Notes: generated from the sequence alone by a model not told the origin. A DNA stretch of 64,000 bases from Diaminobutyricibacter sp049994905 (GCF_049994905.1 NZ_CP188258.1:4092001-4156000), one strand, 5' to 3'. Counted from the stretch's first letter, positions 40,617 to 48,590 are shown. Program-made: numbers and translations.

Positions 40617-42038
40617 TCACATCGTGTCGAGGATGCCCGTCAGGTGCTCGAAGGTCGTCATCGGGTTCACGATCGCGAAGCGGGTGTTGGGCCGCCCCTC
40701 GTGCGAACTCGGCGTGACGAACGCTCGCTGTTCGTCGAGCAGGCGCGCCGACCACGCGGAGTAGTCCGCCCGCGACCAGCCATCCCGTTCGAACACGACG
40801 ACCGACAGCTGTGGGGAGCGCACCAAACGCAGCCCGTCACGCCGGTCGATCTCCTCGGCGATGTCACGTGCCAGCTGGATGGATGCGCTGATCGCGTCGC
40901 GGTACGCCGTCTCGCCGTAGGTTGCGAGCGAGAACCAGAGCGGAAGTCCGCGGGCGCGCCTCGTCAGGTGTGCCGCGTAGTCCGACGGGCTCCACTCGGT
41001 CGTCTCGGTGAGCGTGTCGAGGTATTCGGCGTGCTGCGTGTGGGCACGGCGGCCCATCTCCGGGTCGGCGTAGATGAGCGCACAGGCGTCGAACGGCGCG
41101 AACAGCCACTTGTGCGGGTCGACGATGACCGAGTCGGCGCGCTCGACCCCGGCGAAGCGGTCGCGGGCCAGGGGCGAGAGCATTGCGGCGAGCCCGTAAG
41201 CCCCGTCGACGTGCAGCCAGAAGTCGAAGCCGTCTTTGAGCGCCGCGATGGATGCGATGTCGTCGACGATCCCGAAGTTCGTCGAGCCGGCCGTTGCGAC
41301 GACAGCGAAGACGGAGTCGCCGTGTTCGGCGAGCGCTTCACGCACGGCGTCACCGGAGAGTACGCCGCCGGCGCCCGGCGCAACCGGAACGACTTCGATG
41401 TCCATGACCCGCGCGGCCGAGGCGATCGAGGAGTGCGCCTCGGCACTGCAGACCACTTTCCAGCGGTCTGGCCGCCCGAGCCCGCGTTCTTCGCGCAGGG
41501 AGCGTGCGTGATCGCGCGCTGCGACGAGCGCCGACAGGTTGCCGAGGGTTCCCCCCTGGACGAAGACGCCGCCGGCGCCGACGGGCAGCCCGAATTCGGC
41601 CGCCAGCCACGACAGCACCTCGTTTTCGGCGAAGACAGCGCCCGAACCTTCGAGCCAGGACCCGCCGTATACGGCGCTGGCCGAGACGACGAGATCGAAT
41701 GCGGTCGCGGCTTTCGTCGGCGCGGTGGGGATGAAGGACAGGTACTGCGGATGGTCGGTCGTGATGCAGGCGGGTGCCAGCACGTTCTCGAAAAGCTCGA
41801 GCGCCCTCCGAGCGCCGATGCCGCCTTCCACGATCGTGTTGCCCGCGAGGCGCCGGAGCTCGTATTCGGCGCGCGGCTGGTCGAGCGGGGTGTCACTGCT
41901 CAGGATGCGGCGGCGCGAGTAGTCGAGAACGAGATCGACGAGACTCTCGGTCTCTGTCGAGACCTCATGCATGCGCTTCGGTCCGGGTGCCGCTTCCGCG
42001 GGCCCGGCGATAGCGGCTTCTTCGTCGTGTCGTCCCAT
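40617..42038 (-). CDS. group II PLP-dependent decarboxylase
   Basis: A 473-residue decarboxylase of the DDC/glutamate-decarboxylase superfamily, acting on an aromatic amino acid or diaminobutyrate-like substrate. TAPTKAATAFDL and GGSWLEGSGAVFAENEVLSWLA form the N-terminal cofactor region, HVDGAYGLAAML binds the ring and the PLP lysine is in SVIVDPHKWLF. The C-terminal domain ends RFAIVNPMTTFEHLTGIL. ATG at 42038 has GAAAGG 6 nt upstream; ATG at 42044 is possible. Single gene. Substrate cannot be told from sequence. Confidence 0.92.
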   Translation of the reverse strand: MGRHDEEAAIAGPAEAAPGPKRMHEVSTETESLVDLVLDYSRRRILSSDTPLDQPRAEYELRRLAGNTIVEGGIGARRALELFENVLAPACITTDHPQYLSFIPTAPTKAATAFDLVVSASAVYGGSWLEGSGAVFAENEVLSWLAAEFGLPVGAGGVFVQGGTLGNLSALVAARDHARSLREERGLGRPDRWKVVCSAEAHSSIASAARVMDIEVVPVAPGAGGVLSGDAVREALAEHGDSVFAVVATAGSTNFGIVDDIASIAALKDGFDFWLHVDGAYGLAAMLSPLARDRFAGVERADSVIVDPHKWLFAPFDACALIYADPEMGRRAHTQHAEYLDTLTETTEWSPSDYAAHLTRRARGLPLWFSLATYGETAYRDAISASIQLARDIAEEIDRRDGLRLVRSPQLSVVVFERDGWSRADYSAWSARLLDEQRAFVTPSSHEGRPNTRFAIVNPMTTFEHLTGILDTM

Positions 42039-42174
42039 GAGCATCCTTTCGCCCCGTGTGCCGTTGTGCGGCTACGACAGGCTCCCATACGCGCAGGTCG
42101 CGCGCATAATTCAGTCATGAATCCTGCTTGCGGCGCACGATTCCTGCGTGCAAACGCACCCGCACGCAACGCAA

Positions 42175-43104
42175 CTACGGAAGGATGTGCCCCGCCGCGG
42201 TGAAGAGCCGATACCATTCCTGGCGCGTGAGCGGCAAATCTGAGCCGTCCACCGAGTCGAGGAGGTGCGGGACCTTCGTCGTTCCGAGCACGACCTGCAT
42301 GTTCGCCGGGTGGCGCGTGATCCATGCCACCGCGATCGCGGCCGGAGCGACCTCGTAGGCGGCCGCGAGCTCGTCGATGACGGTGTTGAGCTCGGGATAC
42401 GCCTCACGATCGCCCAGGAAGACGCCGTCGAAGAACGCTTTCTGGAACGGCGACCAGGCCTGCAGCGTGATGTCGTTGAGCCTGCTGTAGTCGAGGATGC
42501 CGTTGTCGCGGTCGATCGACTGGTCGAGGCCGATCATGTTGCTGGCGATGCCGGAGGCGATGATCGGAGAGTGGGTGATGCTCAGCTGCACCTGGTTGAT
42601 CGCGAGCGGCTGGGACACCCAGCGCTTCAGCAGTTCGACCTGACCGGGTGTCTGGTTCGAGACGCCGAAGTTGCGCACCTTGCCCGCGGCGTGGAGCGTA
42701 TCGAACGCCTCCGCCACCTCGGCCGGCTCGACGAGCGTGTCGGGGCGGTGCAGCAGGAGCACGTCGAGGTACTCGGTGTTCAGAGCCTCGAGGGATTCGT
42801 CGACGCTGCGGAGGATGTGCTCCTTCGAGAAGTCGAAATACCCGTCGCGGATGCCCACCTTCGACTGGATGATGACCGCCTCGCGTTCTGCGGGGGTGAA
42901 CGTCACCGCTTCGCCGAACCGGCGTTCGCACCCGTGGCGCTCCGTGCCGTAGATGTCGGCGTGGTCGAAATAGTTGATTCCGGCGTCGCGCGCGGCGCCG
43001 ACGAGCGTTCGGATCTCCTCGTCGCTGAGCTCCGAGATCCTCATCAGCCCGAGGATGATGTTCGAAGCGTTCAGGTCGGTGTGCGGAAGCGTCGTGGTCT
43101 TCAT
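42175..43104 (-). CDS. aldo/keto reductase (YdhF-like)
   Basis: A 309-residue (alpha/beta)8-barrel NADPH-dependent reductase. The catalytic tetrad is visible in INYFDHADIYG (Asp and Tyr), in QSKVGIRDG (Lys) and in LDVLLLHRPD (His). FGVSNQTPGQVELL, QLSITHSPI and the C-terminal VAWITRHPANMQVVLGTTKV (in part ITRHPANMQVVLGTTK) are typical of the YdhF branch. It probably reduces small carbonyl compounds. It is divergent from the MerR/thioredoxin operon across 80 bp, which contains a promoter for the latter. Confidence 0.92.
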   Translation of the reverse strand: MKTTTLPHTDLNASNIILGLMRISELSDEEIRTLVGAARDAGINYFDHADIYGTERHGCERRFGEAVTFTPAEREAVIIQSKVGIRDGYFDFSKEHILRSVDESLEALNTEYLDVLLLHRPDTLVEPAEVAEAFDTLHAAGKVRNFGVSNQTPGQVELLKRWVSQPLAINQVQLSITHSPIIASGIASNMIGLDQSIDRDNGILDYSRLNDITLQAWSPFQKAFFDGVFLGDREAYPELNTVIDELAAAYEVAPAAIAVAWITRHPANMQVVLGTTKVPHLLDSVDGSDLPLTRQEWYRLFTAAGHILP

Positions 43105-43132
43105 CCATCAATCATCGCGGATTTCGCGGTAC

Positions 43133-43164
43133 TTGACCTTTCCCCTGTGGACAAGGTTTATCGT
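43133..43164 (+). promoter_or_regulatory. MerR-type promoter with long spacer
   Basis: TTGACC (43133-43138) and a -10 near TTATCG/TATCGT (43158-43164) are separated by 19-20 bp, longer than the usual 17. ACCTT (43136-43140) and AAGGT (43153-43157) form a dyad inside. A stretched spacer with a central dyad is the hallmark of promoters that MerR proteins activate by DNA untwisting. It precedes the MerR/thioredoxin genes. Confidence 0.6.
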
Positions 43165-43184
43165 CAGAGAAGGAGGTGATCTCG

Positions 43185-43622
43185 GTGAAGATCGGCGAGG
43201 TCGCACGCGGCGCAGGAGTGTCGACGAAGACGGTGCGTTACTACGAGTCGCTCGGGCTGTTCACAGTGAGAAGGCTGTCGAACGGCTACCGCGACTACGA
43301 CGAATCGCATATCGAACTGGTGCGTGAGATCCAGTCCCTCCGAACCCTCGGGATCGGCGCCGAGCAGACCAGGCCGTTCCTCGACTGCCTCGTCGCCGGC
43401 AACGAACGCGCCGACGACTGCGCCGAATCCGTCGCCGCCTACCGCGCCACGATCTCCTCCCTCGACGGACGCATCGCCGAGTTGCAAGCACGCCGTCGCG
43501 CCCTCGCCGACGTCATCGCCGATGCGTCGACCCGTGCCCGGCCGCTCTGCGAGTTCGCCGCAGTCGGTGCAGCGCCCGTCACCATCCCAGACATCCAGTC
43601 CGACAGGAAAGAGGAACACTGA
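43185..43622 (+). CDS. MerR family transcriptional regulator
   Basis: A 145-residue MerR regulator. KIGEVARGAGVSTKTVRYYESLGLF is the winged helix (shown by VSTKTVRYYESLGL), followed by NGYRDYDESH and a long dimer helix. Two Cys (FLDCLVAGN and DDCAESV) lie at positions where metal- or redox-sensing members bind their ligand, and a third is in RPLCEF; the Cys pattern is not one I can assign. GTG at 43185 is chosen because AGGAGG lies 8 nt upstream; GTG at 43176 overlaps that site. Its stop overlaps the thioredoxin start, so it probably senses redox or thiol stress. Confidence 0.9.
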   Translation: MKIGEVARGAGVSTKTVRYYESLGLFTVRRLSNGYRDYDESHIELVREIQSLRTLGIGAEQTRPFLDCLVAGNERADDCAESVAAYRATISSLDGRIAELQARRRALADVIADASTRARPLCEFAAVGAAPVTIPDIQSDRKEEH

Positions 43623-43948
43623 TGTCCACCATTCCATCCGTCTCGGCCGACACCTTCGATGAAGAGGTCCTCCGGTCAGAAGGCACCACCCTTGTGGAAT
43701 TCTGGGCGGAATGGTGCGGGCCGTGCCGTGCCGTCACGCCAGTGCTCGAACACATCGCCGCCGAAGAGCATCCGGGATTCCGCATCGTGAAGATCAACTC
43801 CGACGACAACCCCGAAGTCACTGAGCGCTACCGTGTCCTCTCCATTCCGACCATGAAGGTCTTCAAGGGCGGAGAAGTCGTCAAGACGCTCGTCGGCGCG
43901 AAGCCGTCGGCCGCGATCAAGGCGGAACTCGCGCCATACCTCGTTTAG
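43622..43948 (+). CDS. trxA: thioredoxin
   Basis: A 108-residue thioredoxin with the intact active site WCGPC (residues 31-35) and cis-Pro in LSIPTMKVFKGGE. Length and fold are standard (VEFWAEWCGPCRAVTPVLE, KINSDDNPEVTERY). It reduces protein disulfides with electrons from thioredoxin reductase, which is not in this window. Its ATG shares one base with the TGA of the MerR regulator (TGATG), so the two are translated together and this copy is probably an inducible thioredoxin beside a housekeeping one. Confidence 0.95.
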   Translation: MSTIPSVSADTFDEEVLRSEGTTLVEFWAEWCGPCRAVTPVLEHIAAEEHPGFRIVKINSDDNPEVTERYRVLSIPTMKVFKGGEVVKTLVGAKPSAAIKAELAPYLV

Positions 43949-44054
43949 CCGCAACTTTCAAGGGGGTGTCCGGTCTTCCGGATGCAGGCGTACCGTCGGT
44001 CCCGTACGGCCGAATCGGCGCAACTCTGCGTCGGCGACTGGAAGGAGGCTCGTC

Positions 44055-44312
44055 ATGAGCCTGGGTACCGGAATTGTGCTTTTCGTGATCGGAGCGATCC
44101 TGGCGTTCGCGCTGCACGTGGAAGTCACCTGGATCAACGTGGTGCTTGTCGGCTACATCCTGATGGCGGCCGGCCTGATCATGGTCATCCTCGGAATCGT
44201 GCTGCTCGCGCGTCGACGCAGCGCTGTCACCTCCGCCCGCGCAGGCGTCGACCCGGTCACCGGTGAGCGCGTCGAGCGCCGGGTCACCAGTACGGACGAC
44301 CCGGTCGTCTGA
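44055..44312 (+). CDS. DUF6458 family small membrane protein
   Basis: An 85-residue protein with two hydrophobic helices (GTGIVLFVIGAILAFAL and VVLVGYILMAAGLIMVILGIVLLA) joined by a short loop (HVEVTWINV). This is the DUF6458 pattern common in actinobacteria, where the protein is often highly expressed and of unknown function. A polar tail with GVDPVTGERVERRV follows. ATG at 44055 with GGAAGGAGG-like ribosome site (GAAGGAGG at 44041-44048). Confidence 0.88.
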   Translation: MSLGTGIVLFVIGAILAFALHVEVTWINVVLVGYILMAAGLIMVILGIVLLARRRSAVTSARAGVDPVTGERVERRVTSTDDPVV

Positions 44313-44336
44313 CCCTCTCGTCCCGGTCCTGTCGGG

Positions 44337-44936
44337 TCAGAGCCGGGCGAGAAGCAGGTCGAGGGGCCTCGGCGCGCTCCGGAGGTCGAGGCCCTCGACC
44401 AGCGACTGCGAGTAGTGGGCTTTCCGCCCACTCCGCACACCCATGAAGCGCCGGAACTGCTGCTCACGCGTGCGTCCCCGCTGAGCAGGCTGCTGCTGGA
44501 ACGTCCGCAGCGCGGCGAGGTCGCCCTGTTCGGTGATCACCTCTTCGACGCGGCCGGCGCCCAGCGAGCGGATGAGCTCGTCTTCGAGGTCGGCGACGCA
44601 GACGAAGAAGCCGAGGGCCTCCATCCGCTCACGATCGACCGCGTCGGCGAGGCCGGCGTGTTCGACTGCGTGCCGAAAGAAGCGCTCCTCGCCCACATCG
44701 CAGAGCCCCGCGAGCTGCAGGTCGAGCCCGGCGGGGCCGAATTCGTCCAGGAAACGGGCGATGCTCATCGCGCCGCCCATGGGAACGATGGCGACGCCCT
44801 CTCCTGCAAGGTCACGCCCTCGGCGTCCCGCGAGGGTCTCGATCGCCACCTGGTCGCTCACGCCTTCGACGAGGACGACGGTGCGGATGCCCCCGGTTGC
44901 GGCGACGGAGCGAGCCAGTTGCACTGCGTCCGTCAT
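44337..44936 (-). CDS. lone TOPRIM/OLD-like domain protein
   Basis: A 199-residue protein resembling the TOPRIM nuclease domain of OLD-type endonucleases but without the ABC ATPase domain. TVVLVEGVSDQVAIETLA contains the conserved Glu of VEG. GGAMSIARFLDEFG and GLCDVGEERF hold the position of the usual DxD motif, here read as Asp-Val-Gly-Glu. FFVCVADLEDELIRSLG is also typical (family: DLEDEL). It could cut or nick nucleic acid or act on nucleotides; its role is unknown. ATG at 44936. It is divergent from the membrane protein/XRE operon. Confidence 0.8.
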   Translation of the reverse strand: MTDAVQLARSVAATGGIRTVVLVEGVSDQVAIETLAGRRGRDLAGEGVAIVPMGGAMSIARFLDEFGPAGLDLQLAGLCDVGEERFFRHAVEHAGLADAVDRERMEALGFFVCVADLEDELIRSLGAGRVEEVITEQGDLAALRTFQQQPAQRGRTREQQFRRFMGVRSGRKAHYSQSLVEGLDLRSAPRPLDLLLARL

Positions 44937-44980
44937 GTCGCCAGCGTACTCCCGCGCATCCGCCCAAATGTCTAATTTTC

Positions 44981-45009
44981 TTGACATCATGTCAAATGAC
45001 GCTTACTCT
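44981..45009 (+). promoter_or_regulatory. promoter with TTGACATCATGTCAA operator
   Basis: TTGACA (44981-44986) and TACTCT (45004-45009) have a 17-bp spacer, close to a sigma-70-type consensus. The -35 is embedded in the perfect palindrome TTGACATCATGTCAA (44981-44995). A further half-site ATGTCAA follows at 45015-45021. The XRE regulator encoded in the same operon (45467) is the likely binder, giving autorepression; the TOPRIM gene lies on the other side. Confidence 0.72.
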
Positions 45010-45044
45010 CGGAGATGTCAATATTATTTTACATTGGAGCGAAC

Positions 45045-45473
45045 ATGTCATCCGAAGAGAGAAGCTCATGGGTGATGGTGGTCGTTGCCACTGTCGTCTA
45101 CGTGATCTACGCCGCCGTCGTGCTGAGCCAGGCATCCGGTATCCCTCTGACCACCGTCGACTACGTGCCTGCGATGCTCTGGGCGATCGGGGGTTCCATC
45201 CTGGCCTCCATCGTGCTGACCATCCTCTGGTCGTTCTTCACCCCGCGCGACACCGGCAAGAAAGACACGCGTGACCGCGAGATCGGCCGGTTCGGCGAAT
45301 ACACCGGGCACTGGGTCCTGATCGTCGGCGCTGCCGCGGCGCTCTTCCTCGCGATGGCGCAGGCCGAATACTTCTGGATCGCCAACGTGCTCTACCTGGG
45401 CTTCGTGCTCTCGGCGATCGTCGGTTCGATCGTCAAGATCGTCGCCTACCGCAGGGGGATGCCGACATGGTGA
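45045..45473 (+). CDS. four-helix membrane protein next to XRE regulator
   Basis: A 142-residue membrane protein with four predicted helices: WVMVVVATVVYVIYAAVVL, LWAIGGSILASIVLTILWSFF, TGHWVLIVGAAAALFLAMAQ, and FWIANVLYLGFVLSAIVGSIV. The central loop is charged (PRDTGKKDTRDREIGRFGEYTG). Membrane proteins of this size are often paired with a short XRE regulator (DUF2178-like pattern). ATG at 45045 follows GGAG with 5-nt spacing; ATG at 45015 has no room for a ribosome site. The 3' end overlaps the regulator start by 7 nt. Function unknown. Confidence 0.78.
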   Translation: MSSEERSSWVMVVVATVVYVIYAAVVLSQASGIPLTTVDYVPAMLWAIGGSILASIVLTILWSFFTPRDTGKKDTRDREIGRFGEYTGHWVLIVGAAAALFLAMAQAEYFWIANVLYLGFVLSAIVGSIVKIVAYRRGMPTW

Positions 45474-45697
45474 AGCCGACGCGGGTCACCAACGCGATCC
45501 GCGCCCTCCGATTCCGCCACGGCGAGATGACGCAGGCCGAACTCGCCGAGCGCATCGGGGTGACCCGGCAGACCGTGATCGCCATCGAGCAGGGGCGCTA
45601 TTCGCCCACGCTCGAGCTGGCCTTCCAGATCGCCGGCACCTTCGGCGTGCCGCTCGATGAGGTATTCCAGTATCCAGCAGAGCAAACACGATCATGA
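45467..45697 (+). CDS. XRE family helix-turn-helix regulator
   Basis: A 76-residue protein that is almost only a helix-turn-helix domain: TNAIRALRFRHGEMTQAELAERIGVTRQTVIAIEQGRYSP, here cited as MTQAELAERIGVTRQTVIAI. Its end, LELAFQIAGTFGVPLDEVFQYP, is characteristic of the small YozG-type regulators. It overlaps the upstream membrane protein gene by 7 nt and the downstream alcohol dehydrogenase gene by 4 nt. It probably represses its own operon via the palindrome at 44981-44995. Confidence 0.92.
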   Translation: MVKPTRVTNAIRALRFRHGEMTQAELAERIGVTRQTVIAIEQGRYSPTLELAFQIAGTFGVPLDEVFQYPAEQTRS

Positions 45698-46668
45698 AGG
45701 CAATAGTCCAGCACCGTTACGGGTCGGCCGACGAACTCGCGCTCGCCGACATCGACCGTCCGGCGCCCACTGACGACGAGGTGCTCGTCCGTGTCCATGC
45801 GGCCGGCGTCGATCCGAGCGTGTGGCACATCATGGAAGGAAAGCCGTACCTCATCCGTGCGGTCGGATTCGGGATGCGCGCGCCGAAAACACTGGTGCGC
45901 GGGTCGGATGTCGCCGGCGTGATCGAGGCCACGGGCGCGAACGTGACCGGTTTCGCGCCCGGCGACGAGGTGTTCGGCATGTCCGCGGGCTCCTTCGCAG
46001 AATTCGCCATCGCACGGCAGGACCGGCTCGCGCGGAAGCCTGCACGGCTCAGCTTCGTCGAGGCGGCAGCGATGCCGACCTCCGGTGTGACGGCGCTGCA
46101 GGCCCTTCGTGACAGAGGCGGAGTGAAGCCAGGGCAACGCGTGCTCGTGATCGGTGCGGGGGGAGGCGTCGGCTCGTTCGCCGTCCAGCTCGCCGTCGAC
46201 TTCGGAGCGCACGTGACCGGCGTCTGCAGCACAGCCAAGGTGCCGCTCGTGTCCAGCCTCGGCGCTGACGAGGTCATCGACTACACCCGCGACGGGCTTG
46301 AAACCCAGGGACCGCGTTTCGACCTCGTCGTCGACACGGCGGGCAACCGCCGGCTGAGCATCCTGCGCCACCTGCTTGCACCGGGCGGAACGCTCGTACT
46401 CGTCGGCGGCGAAGGCGGCGGCCCGGTGCTCGGTGGCATCTCCCGCAACCTGCGGGCCGGGGTCGTCGCCCCGTTCGCGAGGCAGTCGCTCGGCGGAATG
46501 CTCGCCCGCGCCAACGCCGGCGACCTGGAGTATCTGGCCGAACGCGCCCAGGCGGGGGCCGTCACACCCCACATCGAGCAGACGTTCCCGCTCGACCGGG
46601 CGGCCGATGCCGTGCGCCGGCTGGCAGACGGGCACGTGGCCGGCAAGCTCGTCGTCACGGTTCCATGA
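45694..46668 (+). CDS. NAD(P)-dependent quinone oxidoreductase/alcohol dehydrogenase (zinc-free MDR)
   Basis: A 324-residue medium-chain dehydrogenase. VHAAGVDPSVWHIMEGKPYL, RGSDVAGVIEATG and GDEVFG form the catalytic half. TSGVTALQALRDRGGVKPGQ and VLVIGAGGGVGSFAVQLA, the nucleotide-binding half, follow. The structural and catalytic zinc Cys of classical alcohol dehydrogenases are missing, which points to the quinone-oxidoreductase-like branch. The ending KLVVTVP is typical. ATG at 45694 overlaps the XRE stop by 4 nt. Its presence in the operon suggests a small-molecule response, but the substrate is unknown. Confidence 0.92.
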   Translation: MKAIVQHRYGSADELALADIDRPAPTDDEVLVRVHAAGVDPSVWHIMEGKPYLIRAVGFGMRAPKTLVRGSDVAGVIEATGANVTGFAPGDEVFGMSAGSFAEFAIARQDRLARKPARLSFVEAAAMPTSGVTALQALRDRGGVKPGQRVLVIGAGGGVGSFAVQLAVDFGAHVTGVCSTAKVPLVSSLGADEVIDYTRDGLETQGPRFDLVVDTAGNRRLSILRHLLAPGGTLVLVGGEGGGPVLGGISRNLRAGVVAPFARQSLGGMLARANAGDLEYLAERAQAGAVTPHIEQTFPLDRAADAVRRLADGHVAGKLVVTVP

Positions 46669-46678
46669 GCGGTGACCG

Positions 46679-47032
46679 TCAGCCCTCGAGGCCCATCCGG
46701 ATGCGTTTGGGCAGCGAGGCGACGATGATCGCGTGCGACTCGGCAACCAGTTCGCACACGTGCTCGAACTCGACAGAACCGTCGAGTCGCACGGTCACCC
46801 AGTGCTTCTTGTTCATGTGGTAGCCCGGGCCGATGCCGTCGACACTGCCGATCAGGCGTGGCACATTCTCGGGCAGCGCCTTCACCGTGATCGACTCGCC
46901 GCCGACAGGCGTGCTGTCGATGGAGAACACCTTGCCTGCGACCTTGAACACCCGCGCCTCCGGGCCGAACGGGTAGGTCTCCTCCGCACCGTTGAGGTCG
47001 CGGATGAACGCCGTCAGTTCATCCGGCCTCAC
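46679..47032 (-). CDS. MmcQ/YjbR family DNA-binding-like protein
   Basis: A 117-residue protein of the MmcQ/YjbR fold, double-wing CyaY-like. LNGAEETYPFGPEARVFKVAGKVFSI is the diagnostic N-terminus (seen as EETYPFGPEARVFKV). GYHMNKKHWVTVRLDG and LVAESHAIIVASLPKR complete it. Members may bind DNA; the role is unknown. It overlaps the VOC gene stop by 4 nt, so the two are on one transcript. Confidence 0.9.
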   Translation of the reverse strand: MRPDELTAFIRDLNGAEETYPFGPEARVFKVAGKVFSIDSTPVGGESITVKALPENVPRLIGSVDGIGPGYHMNKKHWVTVRLDGSVEFEHVCELVAESHAIIVASLPKRIRMGLEG

Positions 47033-47373
47033 GCCTCATCCTTGGGGCGCCAGATGCCGAACCGGTTGCCGAGAGGGTCGACGAGATGCGCGAACTCGAT
47101 ACGGCCGTTGTCGACCACCGGCATGGCGACTTCGGCCCCGAGACTCACCGCACGGGCGAGTGCTGCGGGAACGTCGTCGACGTGCACATAGAAGATCGCC
47201 CAACTGGCTGCGCCGATCGCGCTGGTGTCCCACAGGCCGCCCGCGTCGCCATTCACCATGCTGTACGCGGCGGGCCCCGGCGGACCCACCTCCCAGTCGA
47301 AGAGGCCGGCGTAGAACGCTTTCGACGCCTCAGGATCAGGTGAACCAATTTCGAAATAGTCGACACGATTCAT
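47029..47373 (-). CDS. VOC (glyoxalase/bleomycin-resistance) family protein
   Basis: A 114-residue VOC-fold protein. The pattern VDYFEIGSPDPEASKAFYAGLFDW starts the first module; AIFYVHVDDVPAALARAVSLGAEVAMPV and EFAHLVDPLGNRFGIWRP form the second. Metal ligands typical of active members (His and Glu at strands 1 and 8) are only partly present, so it may be a binding protein rather than an enzyme. It is followed by the YjbR-like gene with a 4-nt overlap. Confidence 0.88.
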   Translation of the reverse strand: MNRVDYFEIGSPDPEASKAFYAGLFDWEVGPPGPAAYSMVNGDAGGLWDTSAIGAASWAIFYVHVDDVPAALARAVSLGAEVAMPVVDNGRIEFAHLVDPLGNRFGIWRPKDEA

Positions 47374-47423
47374 GTTGGAACTGTACGTCGACTCCGTCGG
47401 TGGGCGCGAGTACTCTCGTCACC

Positions 47424-47696
47424 ATGTGCAGGAATATCCATACTCTCTACAACTTCGAACCCGCCGCCACGGATGACGAGGTGCACGCTGCCGCCCTGCA
47501 GTTCGTCCGCAAGATCAGCGGCTCGACGAAACCGTCCAAAGCGAATGCCGAGGCCTTCGAACGTGCCGTCGAAGAGATCGCCCACATCTCCCGCCACCTC
47601 CTCGCCGACCTGGTGACGACCGCACCGCCTAAGAACCGCGAAGAAGAAGCACAGAAGCTGCGGGAGCGTTCACAGCGCCGGTTCGCGGCGGCCTGA
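47424..47696 (+). CDS. DUF2277 family protein
   Basis: A 90-residue protein that matches DUF2277: MCRNIHTLYNFEPAATDDEVHAAALQFVRKISG, cited by its diagnostic start MCRNIHTLYNFEP, and the Lys-rich tail after TTAPPKNREEEAQKL. The family is common in actinobacteria and proteobacteria and has no assigned function. ATG at 47424 is divergent from the VOC gene. Confidence 0.93.
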   Translation: MCRNIHTLYNFEPAATDDEVHAAALQFVRKISGSTKPSKANAEAFERAVEEIAHISRHLLADLVTTAPPKNREEEAQKLRERSQRRFAAA

Positions 47697-47727
47697 CATC
47701 ACCCATCCGCCCAACGCGGAGAACTGA

Positions 47728-48462
47728 ATGGAACGGCACGAGTTCCTTTCCGCGCTCCACGAGCTGCTGCGGCCCCGTACCTATCTCGAAGTCGGCCTCG
47801 ATGACGGCTACGGCCTCTCCCTGTCCCACGCGAAGAGCATCGGGATCGATCCGGACTACCACATCACCCGCGAACTGCGCGGCGAGTTCCTGCTCGCGCG
47901 CCGCACCAGCGACGAGTTCTTCGCCGGCGACGAAGCCTCGGAATTCTTCGCGGGCATCCCGCTCGATCTCGCCTTCATCGACGGGATGCACCATGCCGAC
48001 TTCGCGTTCCGCGATTTCGTCAACATCGAACGATTGTGCGGGCCCGGTTCGGTGGTCGTCTTCGACGACATGCTGCCGCGCAACCACGAGGAGGCCTCGC
48101 GGGTGCGCACCACCGACTACTGGACCGGCGATGTGTTCAAGGTGGCGGGCATCCTGCGCGAACTGCGACCCGAACTCGCCGTCATCCCGGTCGACACTGA
48201 ACCGACCGGAACCCTGATCGTCGTCGGGCTCGACCCGACGTCGACGACCCTGGCGGACGCGTACGACGAGCTGCTCCCCCTCCTCACGTCGGCCGACCCG
48301 CAGGTCGTGCCGCCGCACATCCTCGAACGGACGCACGCGGCGAACGCGCTCGCGCTGCTCCGGTGGCCCGGCTGGCGCGACCTCATCGCGCTGCGTGCCG
48401 GCACGCCCGCACCGGATGCCGTGCGCCGCCTCGCCTTCGCCTTCGCCTCCGACTTCGCCTGA
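47728..48462 (+). CDS. class I SAM methyltransferase-like protein (Methyltransf_24 type)
   Basis: A 244-residue protein with the RTYLEVGLDDGYGLSLSHA motif I, GIDPDYHI after strand 2, LAFIDGMHHADFAFRDFVNIERLC and VVVFDDMLPRN. This is the Methyltransf_24/sugar-O-methyltransferase-like pattern with an acidic metal-binding cluster (IDGMHH, FDDM). Motif I is degenerate (EVGLDDGYG), so activity is not assured. A glycan or small-molecule acceptor is possible. Hairpin family B copy 1 lies 16-20 nt after the stop. Confidence 0.82.
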   Translation: MERHEFLSALHELLRPRTYLEVGLDDGYGLSLSHAKSIGIDPDYHITRELRGEFLLARRTSDEFFAGDEASEFFAGIPLDLAFIDGMHHADFAFRDFVNIERLCGPGSVVVFDDMLPRNHEEASRVRTTDYWTGDVFKVAGILRELRPELAVIPVDTEPTGTLIVVGLDPTSTTLADAYDELLPLLTSADPQVVPPHILERTHAANALALLRWPGWRDLIALRAGTPAPDAVRRLAFAFASDFA

Positions 48463-48481
48463 GCTCGCACCCCTCCCTCGA

Positions 48482-48532
48482 GCACAGGGAAAAGCACCCC
48501 AAAACAGCGTTTTGAGGTGTCTTTTCCTGTGC
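48482..48532. repeat. long hairpin repeat, family B, copy 1
   Basis: A 51-bp imperfect palindrome. GCACAGGGAAAAGCACC at the left faces GGTGTCTTTTCCTGTGC at the right, and the centre is AAAACAGCGTTTT. About 20 of 24 stem positions pair. It begins about 19 nt after a stop codon. Its relatives at 49515 and 50958 share the arms but differ in the centre. A T-run in the right arm makes it resemble a terminator, but conserved arms between copies suggest a repeated element. Confidence 0.75.
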
Positions 48533-48590
48533 CCGGCGGGGCTGTGGAGAGAGAACGACAGGCGTCGGGCGAATCGGTGAGTATGAGGGG

